DNA of 53,734 nt from Pseudomonas viridiflava (lineage in GTDB: Bacteria; Pseudomonadota; Gammaproteobacteria; Pseudomonadales; Pseudomonadaceae). This document shows positions 10,696 to 19,548 of the stretch, one piece after another. Every line of letters starts with the position of its first letter. Position 1 is the stretch's first letter. The notes under the pieces are model-generated. The model was given only the letters and a program-made list of their open reading frames with translations. It was not told where the DNA came from and did no database searches. A program made the translations under genes and the position numbers. The stretch lies in the NCBI RefSeq assembly GCF_900590885.1, contig NZ_UUON01000001.1, positions 1,011,486 to 1,065,219 of the forward strand. Reading direction: 5' to 3'.

Positions 10696-13395
10696 TTAGC
10701 CCGCGACAGCAAACCCGCGCTGCAAATCCTCGATCAACGCCGCCACATCCTCCAAGCCGATATGCAGGCGCACCACCGGGTTTAACCCCCGGTCCGCTGC
10801 GTTGTCACGGTCCTGGGTATCCGCCACGGTCACCAGGCTTTCATACCCTCCCCACGAAGCGCCCAAGCCGAACAGCTGCAAGCCGTCGATAAAGCGTTCG
10901 AGGTAGCCGGCGTCGGCATTCACCAATTCGAACGACAACAACCCATTGCTGCCAGCGAAATCCCGCCGCCACAGCGCATGCCCCGGATGCTCGGGCAAGG
11001 CCGGATGGAACACGCGTTTGACCTGGGGCTGCGCCTGCAACCACAAGGCGATATCCACGGCCTGGCGTTCGTGCACGTCCAGGCGCGCGGCCAGGGTGCG
11101 GGCGCCGCGCAGGATCAGGTAGGCATCGTCGGCACTCACCGCATTGCCGAAGGTGTCGCTCATCCTGCCCAGCGCCGGCCACGCCGATGCGGTGGTGCAT
11201 ACGCTGCCCATCATCACGTCGCTGTGGCCACCGAGGTATTTGGTCAGGGCCATGATCGAAATGTCGGCGCCCAATGCCAGTGGCCGGTACAGGTAACCCG
11301 AGCCCCAGGTGTTGTCCACGGCCAGCAGGATATTGCGCGGTTTGCACAACGCAGCGATGGCCGGCAGGTCGCACAGTTCATACAGCAGCGAGCCCGGCAC
11401 TTCGGCGTAGACCAGTTTGGTGTTGGCTTGCAGTTGCGCTTCCAGGCCCTGGCCATCCGGTGCGAAGTAGCTGACCTCGATGCCGAACGGCTGCAGGAAT
11501 TCGCGGGCCAGCTTGCGCACCGGCGAATACACCGCGTCGGTGATCAGCACATGATCGCCGGGGCGCAGGTAGGCCAGGAACACCTGGGCGGCGGCGGCGA
11601 GGCCGGTGCCGTAGAGACGCGTGCGAAAGCCGCCTTCCAGCTCGGTCACCAGGTCTTCCAGCGCGTGAGACGTCGGGTTGCCACGCGCGCCGTAGGTCAG
11701 CACGCGCTCACTGTCACGGCGCGCGCGGGCGTCGCGCATTTGCGCCAGGTTGTCGAACAGCACGGTGCTCAGGCGCGTGATCGGCACGTTGACCGCGCGG
11801 CCGCCGTGGCCCTTCTCGGTACGCGCGGCATGAATCAATCGCGTGCGCACCCGCGACGGCGGCGCCAGGGGTTTGAGGCTGGCGATTTCCGCCTCGCTCA
11901 TTTGCGCGAGCAGGCCGATTTCCCAGGCCAGGTACTGACGCGCGGCGTCCTTGTTGCCGCTGTGGCGGTCGTGGGTGAAAAACAGGAAGTCGATGCACTG
12001 CGCGTCGGGCAGCGTGTCTGCGCCCGCGTTGACCGACAGGCCGGCAGCGGCCCATGCCGCAAAACCGCCGTCGAGCAAACGTGCCGACAGGCCCTCGGCG
12101 GCAAAAGCGGCCAGCGCCGGATCATCCGCCACCAGCACCAACGGGCGATGATCGGCTTTGAGCAGCGAGCGGATCGACCAGCGCGACCCGGCGATATGCC
12201 CCTTGCGGTACAGCATGCTCGGGCGCAGGTCGATCAGGTTCACATCGTTCAGCTCCCGCGCCAGCGCCGCAACGCTGATCAGTGGCAGCGCCTCAAACGC
12301 CACCGGTTGCAGCACCGGCAAGGCCAGGCCGCTGTCGATGCCATCGCGTAATACATAGGCTGCATGCCCCAGCTGACGCAGCCAACTGGCGACAATCGGC
12401 GCACGCACGCCATCGCTGTCCACCAGTACGATGCGCGCCTGGCGCACGCCGATGTACAGGTCGGTGGACTGGATCAACTGCCCGCCCGGGGTATGTTGCG
12501 CGCCGGGCAGTGTGCCGAGGGCAAACTCCTCGGCGGTGCGTACGTCACACAGGAACAGACTGCGTTGGCTGTCAGCGGCCCATTGGCGCACCTGCTCCGC
12601 CGCCACCGTCACCACCCCTGCCCGCTCGGCCAGTTGCTGTGCGGCCTGGCGTTGCGAGGTCAGGTCGCCGCTGACGCGCTCGGCATACCGCCGGGCGCTG
12701 CCGTGCTCCAGTTGCAAGTCCTCCAGGTACCAGCCCTGGGTGCCGTTTTCCAGGGCGTAAATCGGGTTCTTCAACCCCAGGTTGATCAGGGTCTGCGCGC
12801 CGATAATGCTGCGGGTGCGCCCGGCGCAGTTGACCACGATGGGCGTGCTGTCATCCGCCACCAGGTCGTGCACGCGGTAGCCCAGTTCGCCATTCGGGCA
12901 GCAGATGGAACCGGGGATGGTCATCTTGCGGTATTCCTCGAACGGCCGCCCGTCCAGCACCACCAGCGGCTCACCACGGGCTTGCCACTCGGCCAGTTGC
13001 CGCGCGGTAACGTGCGGCGTGTGGCTGGCCTCTTCGACCAACTCGCCAAAGGCCTTGGACGGCACATGCACACCGGCAAACAGCTGCAAGCCGGCCGCCT
13101 GCCAGCCGTCTGCCCCACCCGCCAATACATGCACATGGGTGTAGCCCAGCGCCTGCAGACGCGCAGCCGTCAGCGTCGCCACCGCCCCGCCGTCCTGGTC
13201 GTAGATCACCAGACGCACCTGCGGGTTGGGCGCCAGGCGGCGTACCTCCAGCTCCAGGCGGCTGTAGGGCAGGTTCACCCCATGGAACAGGTGCGCCTCG
13301 CCGTATTGCCCGTGTTCACGCACGTCGAACACGGCGATTTCCTGCCCGTCGAACAGCCATTGCTGCAGTTGACTTGGGGTGATGGTCTGGCTCAT
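10696..13395 (-). CDS. Four rhodanese domains fused to cystathionine beta-lyase
   Basis: An 899-residue fusion. Four rhodanese-like domains occupy about residues 1-105, 122-235, 262-350 and 370-455. Only the second has an active-site Cys loop (VVNCAGRTRS, Cys190). The equivalent loops of the others are YDQDGG, VDSDGVRAP and VADDPA, so those look catalytically dead. Residues about 505-899 form a full-length PLP-dependent cystathionine beta-lyase (MetC family), with the PLP Lys at residue 719 in MALTKYLGGHSDVM and VYAEVPGS and VDNTWGSG around the cofactor pocket. MetC-type enzymes cleave cystathionine and also cystine, which releases thiocysteine, a persulfide. The fused rhodanese could accept that sulfur (inference). 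Last gene of the ten-gene operon, 27 bases after the GST gene. Confidence 0.9.
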   Translation of the reverse strand: MSQTITPSQLQQWLFDGQEIAVFDVREHGQYGEAHLFHGVNLPYSRLELEVRRLAPNPQVRLVIYDQDGGAVATLTAARLQALGYTHVHVLAGGADGWQAAGLQLFAGVHVPSKAFGELVEEASHTPHVTARQLAEWQARGEPLVVLDGRPFEEYRKMTIPGSICCPNGELGYRVHDLVADDSTPIVVNCAGRTRSIIGAQTLINLGLKNPIYALENGTQGWYLEDLQLEHGSARRYAERVSGDLTSQRQAAQQLAERAGVVTVAAEQVRQWAADSQRSLFLCDVRTAEEFALGTLPGAQHTPGGQLIQSTDLYIGVRQARIVLVDSDGVRAPIVASWLRQLGHAAYVLRDGIDSGLALPVLQPVAFEALPLISVAALARELNDVNLIDLRPSMLYRKGHIAGSRWSIRSLLKADHRPLVLVADDPALAAFAAEGLSARLLDGGFAAWAAAGLSVNAGADTLPDAQCIDFLFFTHDRHSGNKDAARQYLAWEIGLLAQMSEAEIASLKPLAPPSRVRTRLIHAARTEKGHGGRAVNVPITRLSTVLFDNLAQMRDARARRDSERVLTYGARGNPTSHALEDLVTELEGGFRTRLYGTGLAAAAQVFLAYLRPGDHVLITDAVYSPVRKLAREFLQPFGIEVSYFAPDGQGLEAQLQANTKLVYAEVPGSLLYELCDLPAIAALCKPRNILLAVDNTWGSGYLYRPLALGADISIMALTKYLGGHSDVMMGSVCTTASAWPALGRMSDTFGNAVSADDAYLILRGARTLAARLDVHERQAVDIALWLQAQPQVKRVFHPALPEHPGHALWRRDFAGSNGLLSFELVNADAGYLERFIDGLQLFGLGASWGGYESLVTVADTQDRDNAADRGLNPVVRLHIGLEDVAALIEDLQRGFAVAG

Positions 13396-13422
13396 GGAAG
13401 TCCCAACAAAGTAAGAAAAGAG

Positions 13423-14070
13423 TTACTGCAACGCCAACGAACGTTCGCCCGGTGCCACTTCGCGGCCCTTGGCATAGGCGCGCTGCACCGCCGGCCGCGC
13501 CTTGATGCGCTCACGCCAGGCGTAGATATGCGGGTAGTGCGCCAGGTCCTGGCCTTGGCGTTGCGGTTGAATCCACGGGAAAATCGCCATATCCGCCACC
13601 GAGTACTCGCCGGCCACATACGCCACCTCGCCAAGGCGCTGCTCCAGCACGCGGTACAGGCGCGTGGCCTCTGCATTCAACAGGTCGAGGGCGAAGGCAA
13701 TCGGCTCCGGCGCCTTCTCCTTGAACAGCTGCAACTGGCTCAGGTACGGGGTGATATGTCCCACCTGCCAGAACAGCCATTCCTGGACCTTCTGCCGCTC
13801 GGCAGTGCCGGCCGGCGGCAGGAATTGCCCGGCGCTGTCGGCCAGGTAATTGAGGATCGCGCCGGATTCGAACAGGCTCAGCGGGGCTGCGGGGCGATGG
13901 TCGACAATTGCCGGGATGCGGCCGTTGGCGCTGATGCGCTGGAAGCTCGCGTGCTTTTGCTCGCCTTCGCGGATGTTGACCGGCACGAGTCGGTATTCCA
14001 CAGCCAATTCTTCGAGCAAAATGCCGACTTTCAAGCCGTTGCCGGTTGGCCAGTAATACAGATCAATCAT
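13423..14070 (-). CDS. YfcG-like (Nu-class) glutathione transferase / disulfide reductase
   Basis: A glutathione transferase fold protein of 215 residues from ATG 14070 (an in-frame GTG at 14091 is the alternative; neither has a clear ribosome binding site). MIDLYYWPTGNGLKVGILLEE keeps Thr9 and Asn11, which bind glutathione in E. coli YfcG, and FESGAILNYLA follows as in that family. YfcG-type enzymes reduce disulfides using glutathione rather than conjugating it. Beside a possible cystine lyase this suggests disulfide or persulfide reduction, which is inference. Confidence 0.85.
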   Translation of the reverse strand: MIDLYYWPTGNGLKVGILLEELAVEYRLVPVNIREGEQKHASFQRISANGRIPAIVDHRPAAPLSLFESGAILNYLADSAGQFLPPAGTAERQKVQEWLFWQVGHITPYLSQLQLFKEKAPEPIAFALDLLNAEATRLYRVLEQRLGEVAYVAGEYSVADMAIFPWIQPQRQGQDLAHYPHIYAWRERIKARPAVQRAYAKGREVAPGERSLALQ

Positions 14071-14108
14071 AAAAAACCCATGGATGAGCACGATTCAAAT
14101 GTGGTGTG

Positions 14109-14705
14109 TCAGGAATAAGCCTTGATGGAGGGGGCCATCTGCGAGGCGTTGTAGTTGAGGATGCGCCCGTCGGTGTCCACGCCGTAGCGGCCGTGGAGGG
14201 ATTCCAGCGGCAAGCCGTACAGGTGGAAATGCAACGTCGCCTGCTCGCCCTCAACCTTGATGCCATGCAGGTCTTCCCCGAGAAACGAAATCGAAGTCCC
14301 CGGCTGCACAATCACTTCCTTCTCCAAACTCAAGGTGGTGAAGCCCGGCTCGCGGCCCTCATCATCGCGGGCATAGACGTAGTTGATCTCCTGGCCTTCA
14401 ACGGCGCTGATGATCGCCCACGTCTCATGGTTGTGCGCCAAGGTGCTTTTGCCCGGCAGCAGCGAGTTCAGATACAGGGTCGGTGTGTCACCGTCGTCGT
14501 TAAGGCGATAGCGAAAGGCAGTGCTGCCCTGCCCCGGCACCGGCGCGGGGAAAGCCTCGAAGTTGAACAGGTCGCGGCGTTCGGCCAACTGCTCCAGCAG
14601 GCCAACGATTTCCACCAGGGCCGCACGGTCTACGCCGCGCTGGTTGATGACGCGGATCTGCTGCAAGAACGCTTCGATAACGGCGGCACGGTTTTCGGTA
14701 CTCAT
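14109..14705 (-). CDS. Cysteine-dioxygenase-type cupin (thiol dioxygenase)
   Basis: Non-heme iron cupin of about 198 residues. The iron ligands are visible as two His in LAHNHETWAII and one in TLHFHLYGL, the 3-His set of cysteine dioxygenase and related thiol dioxygenases. These add O2 to a thiol to give the sulfinate. Whether the substrate is cysteine, 3-mercaptopropionate or another thiol cannot be settled here. The start ATG 14705 is chosen because AGAGGA lies 8 bases upstream; GTG 14708 is the alternative. It lies between the ABC ATPase gene and the GST gene. Confidence 0.82.
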   Translation of the reverse strand: MSTENRAAVIEAFLQQIRVINQRGVDRAALVEIVGLLEQLAERRDLFNFEAFPAPVPGQGSTAFRYRLNDDGDTPTLYLNSLLPGKSTLAHNHETWAIISAVEGQEINYVYARDDEGREPGFTTLSLEKEVIVQPGTSISFLGEDLHGIKVEGEQATLHFHLYGLPLESLHGRYGVDTDGRILNYNASQMAPSIKAYS

Positions 14706-14721
14706 CACGGGTTTCCTCTTA

Positions 14722-15546
14722 TCAGACAGACAGGCTGTAGCGGCTCAAATTGGTCAACAGGTACGGGTCATGGGCGCTGGGGCCACGGCGCCCCGAATCG
14801 CCCAGGGCATGGCGCAGGAACGTCTGGGTGCGTTCGCTGCTCGGGTTCTGGAAGATCTGCGCGGCGCTGCCCTGCTCGACAATCACGCCGTTTTCGGTGA
14901 AGTACACGACGTCGCTGATCTCTTCGGCGAAGCGCATTTCGTGGGTGACCAGCACGCAGGTCATGCCCTCTTCGGTGAGTTCGCGGATCACCGTCAGCAC
15001 TTCGCCGACGGTTTCCGGGTCCAGCGCCGAGGTCACTTCGTCGAACAGGATCAGTTCCGGGCGCATCGCCAGGGCGCGGGCAATCGCCACGCGTTGCTGC
15101 TGGCCGCCGGAGAGTTGGCCGGGGTAGGCGTCCGCCTTGTGTTCCATGCGCACCTTGGCCAGCAGCGCCCGTGCGTCTTGTTCCGCGTCGGCGCGGTTGC
15201 GGCCGAGCACCTTGCGCGGCGCGATCACCAGGTTTTCCAGCACCGACAAATGCGGGAACAGGTTGTATTGCTGGAACACAAAGCCCACGCGCTTGCGCAG
15301 CTCGATGCGCTGGGCCTCCCCGGCCAGGGTATCGACCTGAGTCTGGCCCACACGGATGCTGCCGCGCTGGGGCTGCAACAGCCCGGTGATGCAGCGCAGG
15401 ATCGTGGATTTGCCCGAGCCCGACGGGCCGATGATCGACACGGCCTGGCCGCGCAGCACGTCGAGGTCGATGCCCTTGAGCACCGGGTTGGCACCGAATG
15501 CCAGATGCACATCGCGCAGGCTCACCAGCGGTTCAGTAGAAGGCAT
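14722..15546 (-). CDS. Polar amino-acid ABC transporter ATP-binding protein
   Basis: ATPase of the GlnQ/HisP type, 274 residues. The Walker A is GPSGSGKST, the signature is LSGGQQQRVAIARA, and the Walker B is LILFDEVTSALDPE, followed by the H-loop LVTHEM. The start overlaps the upstream permease by 14 bases. A C-terminal tail of about 25 residues after ATQ-like family ends (HDPYLLTNLSRYSLSV) is longer than usual. Confidence 0.92.
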   Translation of the reverse strand: MPSTEPLVSLRDVHLAFGANPVLKGIDLDVLRGQAVSIIGPSGSGKSTILRCITGLLQPQRGSIRVGQTQVDTLAGEAQRIELRKRVGFVFQQYNLFPHLSVLENLVIAPRKVLGRNRADAEQDARALLAKVRMEHKADAYPGQLSGGQQQRVAIARALAMRPELILFDEVTSALDPETVGEVLTVIRELTEEGMTCVLVTHEMRFAEEISDVVYFTENGVIVEQGSAAQIFQNPSSERTQTFLRHALGDSGRRGPSAHDPYLLTNLSRYSLSV

Positions 15547-16216
15547 AACGACGCTCCAGGTGTTGGGTCAGGCGGGAAATCGGGTAGCAGTAGGCAAAGA
15601 ACAGCACCAGCAGGCTCAGGTAGATCAGCACGGTAAAGCCGGTCATGTTCACGGTGTTGCTGGCGATCTGCGCGGTGTCGATCACGTCATGCACGCCCAC
15701 CAGCGAAGCCAGCGCGGTGCCCATGGTGACCACCGCGTAGAGGTTCATCCACGGCGGCAACATGCGCTTGAAACATTGCGGCAGGATGATCGAACGGAAC
15801 AGCTGGCCACGGGTAAACGCCAGCGAACGCGCGGCCTCCCACTGGGTGCTGGGGATCGAACCGATGGCGCCACGGAAGATCTCCGCCACGTTGGCACTCG
15901 CCGGCAAGGCCAGGCCGATAGTCACCTTGACCCAGTCCGGGAACGACACATAGCTGTTGCCGATATGAATCTCGAACGGGAACACGTAGGTGGTGAAGTA
16001 GATCAGCACCAGCCACGGCGCGTTGCGAAACACCTGGACCCACAGCCGCGCAATAAAGCCCAGGGGCGACAGCGCCAGCGCGCCGATCAGCAGGCCGAGC
16101 ACCGAGCCGATGCCGATCGCCAACAGGCTGATCAGTATGTTCTGGCCGAAACCGGCGACCAGCGCCGGCGACCACTGCCACAAGGCCGACAGCACCGGGA
16201 ATGATTCAATGGCCAT
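15533..16216 (-). CDS. Polar amino-acid ABC transporter permease
   Basis: Integral membrane protein of the HisM/GlnP type, 227 residues, about five membrane segments. The EAA-type loop that contacts the ATPase is EAARSLAFTRGQLFRSIILPQ. Its start overlaps the end of the upstream permease by 11 bases. The two permeases are about equal in length and probably form a heterodimer. Confidence 0.9.
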   Translation of the reverse strand: MAIESFPVLSALWQWSPALVAGFGQNILISLLAIGIGSVLGLLIGALALSPLGFIARLWVQVFRNAPWLVLIYFTTYVFPFEIHIGNSYVSFPDWVKVTIGLALPASANVAEIFRGAIGSIPSTQWEAARSLAFTRGQLFRSIILPQCFKRMLPPWMNLYAVVTMGTALASLVGVHDVIDTAQIASNTVNMTGFTVLIYLSLLVLFFAYCYPISRLTQHLERRYAFY

Positions 16217-16931
16217 AGCCGGGCATCCTCAGGCGCGCTTCCAGCCAGCGCCCCACACAATTGACGATAAAACTCAGCAGGCCGAAGAAGCTCAGGATCA
16301 GCAGCATCAGCTCCAGCACGTTGTCGCTCTGGGTCCAGATCATGATCGCCGCGTAGGTGATGTCGCCCACGGCAATGGCCGAGGCCACGGCGGTCATCTT
16401 CACCAGGTCGATCAGGTTGTTGATCAGCGACGGCAAGGCAAAACGCAACGCCAGCGGCAGCTGCACATTCCAGAGCAATTGACGATTGCTGAAGGCCAGG
16501 GAACTGGCGGCTTCCAGGGTCACGGCGGGCACCGCTTCGATGCCGGCGCGCAAGGCCTCGGCATGGAACGCACCCTTATGCAGGGAAATCACGATGACCA
16601 CCCAGGCAAACGGGGTGAGCGGGTTGGCCGCGCCGACGGCCTGGGTCAGCAGCATGTTTAGCACCAGGAACGCGCAGTACAGCTGCACCAGGGTCGGCGT
16701 GTTGCGCGTGACCTCGATAAACACCCGTGCCGGCTTGGCCAGCCACGGGTTGCCCGAGGTCAGCATCGCCGCCAGGCTGATCCCGGCGAGCAGGCTGCCG
16801 ATGATGGTGAACAGGCACAGCAGGCCCGTGGTCAGCGCACCCTGTACCAGGCTGCCACGCTGGTAGGCGTCGAGCAGAAAGTTGTAATTAAGGCCGATAC
16901 TCGCGGCCCAGTGCACGAACAGTTCCATCAT
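16206..16931 (-). CDS. Polar amino-acid ABC transporter permease
   Basis: Second permease, 241 residues, with the conserved EAASSLAFSNRQLLWNVQLPLALR loop and RNTPTLVQLY block of the polar amino-acid (His/Glu/Arg/cystine) importers. The first ATG at 16931 overlaps the aminotransferase stop (ATGA), and a second ATG follows at once. Confidence 0.9.
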   Translation of the reverse strand: MMELFVHWAASIGLNYNFLLDAYQRGSLVQGALTTGLLCLFTIIGSLLAGISLAAMLTSGNPWLAKPARVFIEVTRNTPTLVQLYCAFLVLNMLLTQAVGAANPLTPFAWVVIVISLHKGAFHAEALRAGIEAVPAVTLEAASSLAFSNRQLLWNVQLPLALRFALPSLINNLIDLVKMTAVASAIAVGDITYAAIMIWTQSDNVLELMLLILSFFGLLSFIVNCVGRWLEARLRMPGYGH

Positions 16932-18130
16932 TGCAATTGCCCGCAGGCGGCTGCGATCCGCCGGCCGGCCTCGGCCACGCTGTCAGTCGCGGTGGCGATG
17001 GACAGGCGAAACCACGGCGACAAGCCATAGGCACTGCCCGCCACACCGGCCACGCCCGCCTCCAGCAGCCAGGCGACCACGTCGGCGTCATCCGCGATGC
17101 GCTGGCCGTCTGGACGCTGGCGCCCCAGCAACCCGGCGCAACGTACGAACACGAAGAAGCCGCCTTGGGGTTCCAGAACTTCCAGACCGTCGACGTTTTT
17201 GAGCGCCGCGACCAAAATATCCCGGCGCAACTGATACGCCGCAACCTGCTCCGCGAGGAACCCCAGCCCGCCGTTATACGCCGCCAACGCCGCCGCCTGG
17301 CCGACCGATGACGCGCCGGAAGTGGATTGCGATTGCACCACCGCCATCGCGTCGGTGAGGGTTTTGGGCCCTGCGCCAAAGCCGATGCGCCAGCCGGTCA
17401 TGGCGTAGGTCTTGGACACGCCGCCCACCAGCAGGCAACGCGCCTGCAAATCCGGCGCAACATTGAGCAAACTCTGGGCCGGGCGGCCGTCGAAGCGGAT
17501 GTGTTCGTACAGCTCATCGAGCAGCACCAGCACCTGGGGATGGCGGCGCAGCACCTCGGCCAGCGCCTGCAACTCGGCCGCGCTGTACACCGCGCCGCTC
17601 GGGTTGCCGGGGCCATTGAGGATCAGCCAGCGCGTGCGCGCGGTGATGTGCTGTTCCAATTGCGCCGGCAGCAGCTTGCAGCCCTGCTCCAGGCCGCATT
17701 CGATGAACACCGGCTGGCCGCCGTTGAAGCGCACGCTGTCCGGGAACGACGGCCAGTAAGGCGTCGGCACCAGCACTTGATCGCCGTCATCCAGGGTGGC
17801 GGCAAACGCATTGAATATAATCTGCTTGGCGCCGTTGGCGATCACGATGGATGCCAGCGGGTAATCCAGCCGGTTTTCCTCGGCCAGTTTGCGTTGCACA
17901 GCGAGCCGCAAGGCTTTTACGCCGGGCGTTGGCGTGTACTTGGTGGCGCCAGCGGCGATGGCGGCATACGCGGCTTGCTTGATGTGTTCGGGGGTGTCGA
18001 AATCCGGCTCGCCGGTGGTGAGGTCGAGGATATCGCGACCGGCTTCACGCAGTTCAGTGGCGCGGGATTTGGCCGCGGCGTTGGCCGACAGCGACACCCG
18101 CTGCACGCGCCGGGACAGGTGGACGGTCAT
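16928..18130 (-). CDS. Class I PLP aminotransferase (AspC-Ib type)
   Basis: A fold-type I aminotransferase of 400 residues. LTTGEPDFDTPEHIKQAA is the N-terminal block; NGPGNPSGAVYS and VLLDELYEHI bind PLP; the Schiff-base Lys is in GGVSKTYAMTGWRIGF; and an Arg in PWFRLSIAT would bind the substrate carboxylate. Substrate is not clear from sequence. In this operon it may convert an imported amino acid to a 2-oxo acid. Coupled by 4-base ATGA overlaps at both ends. Confidence 0.87.
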   Translation of the reverse strand: MTVHLSRRVQRVSLSANAAAKSRATELREAGRDILDLTTGEPDFDTPEHIKQAAYAAIAAGATKYTPTPGVKALRLAVQRKLAEENRLDYPLASIVIANGAKQIIFNAFAATLDDGDQVLVPTPYWPSFPDSVRFNGGQPVFIECGLEQGCKLLPAQLEQHITARTRWLILNGPGNPSGAVYSAAELQALAEVLRRHPQVLVLLDELYEHIRFDGRPAQSLLNVAPDLQARCLLVGGVSKTYAMTGWRIGFGAGPKTLTDAMAVVQSQSTSGASSVGQAAALAAYNGGLGFLAEQVAAYQLRRDILVAALKNVDGLEVLEPQGGFFVFVRCAGLLGRQRPDGQRIADDADVVAWLLEAGVAGVAGSAYGLSPWFRLSIATATDSVAEAGRRIAAACGQLQ

Positions 18131-19548
18131 GGCTGCACCTCAAGGACTTTGCCGGGGTTGAGCAGGTTGTGCGGGTCGAGGGCCTGCTTGATGCGGCGCA
18201 TCAGGTCCAGCTCCACCGCGCTTTTATAGCGACCGAGCAGGCCGACCTTGCGCTGGCCGATGCCGTGTTCGGCGCTGATCGAACCGCCGTGGGCGTGGGC
18301 GCTGTCGTGCACCAGCGCGCTCAGTTCGGCGTAGTGGGCCATATGCGCGTCCACCGTCGAGCCCAGCGGATGGGCCACGTTGTAATGCAGGTTGCCGTCG
18401 CCCAAATGCCCGAAGGTGAAGTTGCGCACGCCAGGGAAATGCTGCTGGAGCAACGCGTCGGTGTGGGCTACGAACGCCACCACCTGGGAAATCGGCACCG
18501 AGATGTCGTGCTTCATATTGCGCCCGGCGCGTTTCTGCGCCTCGCTCATGTTCTCGCGCAGCAGCCACAGGGCTTCGCTTTGCGCCAGGCTTTCGGCGAT
18601 CAGCGCATCACTGATCAGTTGCTGTTCGAAGGCCTCGCCGAGTACATGTTCAAACGCTTCGCGGGCATGGCTTTCGCTGTGGTTGTCCGAGAGTTCGATC
18701 AACGCAAACCACGGCTGCTGTGCCGCTTTGAACGGCTGCGGGCCGTCCGGGAACTGCTCGCGCAGCAACGCCAGGCAGTCGGCGGTCAGCAACTCAAACG
18801 CAGTAAGGCTGGCGCCAAAACCGGCGCGGGCATGGGACAGAAAGGCCACCGCTTGCGCCAGCGCGTCAAAGGCCAACAGCGCGGTGGCCTGGGCCTTGGG
18901 CAGCGGGAACAGCTTCAGGGTGGCGGCGGTGATAATGCCAAGGGTGCCTTCGCTGCCGATGTACAAATCGCGCAGGTCGTAGCCGGTGTTGTCCTTGCGC
19001 AAACCGCGCAGGCCGTGCCAGATCTCGCCTTCGGCGGTCACCACTTCGAGGCCCAGGGTCAGCTCACGGGTGTTGCCATAACGCAGCACGGCGGTACCGC
19101 CGGCGTTGGTGCCGAGGTTGCCGCCAATGGTGCAACTGCCCTGGGCGCCCAGGCTCAGCGGAAACAGGCGATCGGCCTCGCGGGCGACATCCTGGACATT
19201 CTGCAGGATGCAGCCGGCTTCCACCGTGAGCGTGTCGTTGTCGGTATCGACAGTGCGCACGCGGTTCATGCGGTCCAGCAGCAGCAACACCGCGCGCCCG
19301 CTGGCGTCTGGTGTGGCGCCAGCCATCAGCCCGGTGTTGCCGCCCTGCACCACGATCGGCGCCTTCAAGGCCACGCAGGCGCGCACCACCGCCGCCACTT
19401 CCTCGGTGTTGGCCGGGTGCACCGCCGCGACCACCTGGCCGGTGTAGCGGCCCTGTTTGTCGGTGAGGCAGTGCGCCGCCGCCTCACTGGTTTGTACATG
19501 GGCCGCGCCGAGCAGTTGTTGCAAGGTGGCGAACAACGCGTCACTCAT
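18127..19548 (-). CDS. FAD-linked 2-hydroxyacid oxidase/dehydrogenase (GlcD/D2HGDH family)
   Basis: A VAO-type flavoprotein of 473 residues. The FAD-binding half shows VQGGNTGLMAGA and GAQGSCTIGGNLGTNAGG. The C-terminal half shows FGHLGDGNLHYNV and SAEHGIGQRKVGLLGRY, with the metal-binding His residues of the D-2-hydroxyglutarate/D-lactate dehydrogenase group. It oxidises a 2-hydroxy acid to a 2-oxo acid. Placed next to an aminotransferase, it could interconvert hydroxy-, oxo- and amino-acid forms of one carbon skeleton (inference). ATG 19548 overlaps the upstream gene's stop by 8 bases; an in-frame start at 19572 is less likely. Confidence 0.87.
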   Translation of the reverse strand: MSDALFATLQQLLGAAHVQTSEAAAHCLTDKQGRYTGQVVAAVHPANTEEVAAVVRACVALKAPIVVQGGNTGLMAGATPDASGRAVLLLLDRMNRVRTVDTDNDTLTVEAGCILQNVQDVAREADRLFPLSLGAQGSCTIGGNLGTNAGGTAVLRYGNTRELTLGLEVVTAEGEIWHGLRGLRKDNTGYDLRDLYIGSEGTLGIITAATLKLFPLPKAQATALLAFDALAQAVAFLSHARAGFGASLTAFELLTADCLALLREQFPDGPQPFKAAQQPWFALIELSDNHSESHAREAFEHVLGEAFEQQLISDALIAESLAQSEALWLLRENMSEAQKRAGRNMKHDISVPISQVVAFVAHTDALLQQHFPGVRNFTFGHLGDGNLHYNVAHPLGSTVDAHMAHYAELSALVHDSAHAHGGSISAEHGIGQRKVGLLGRYKSAVELDLMRRIKQALDPHNLLNPGKVLEVQP

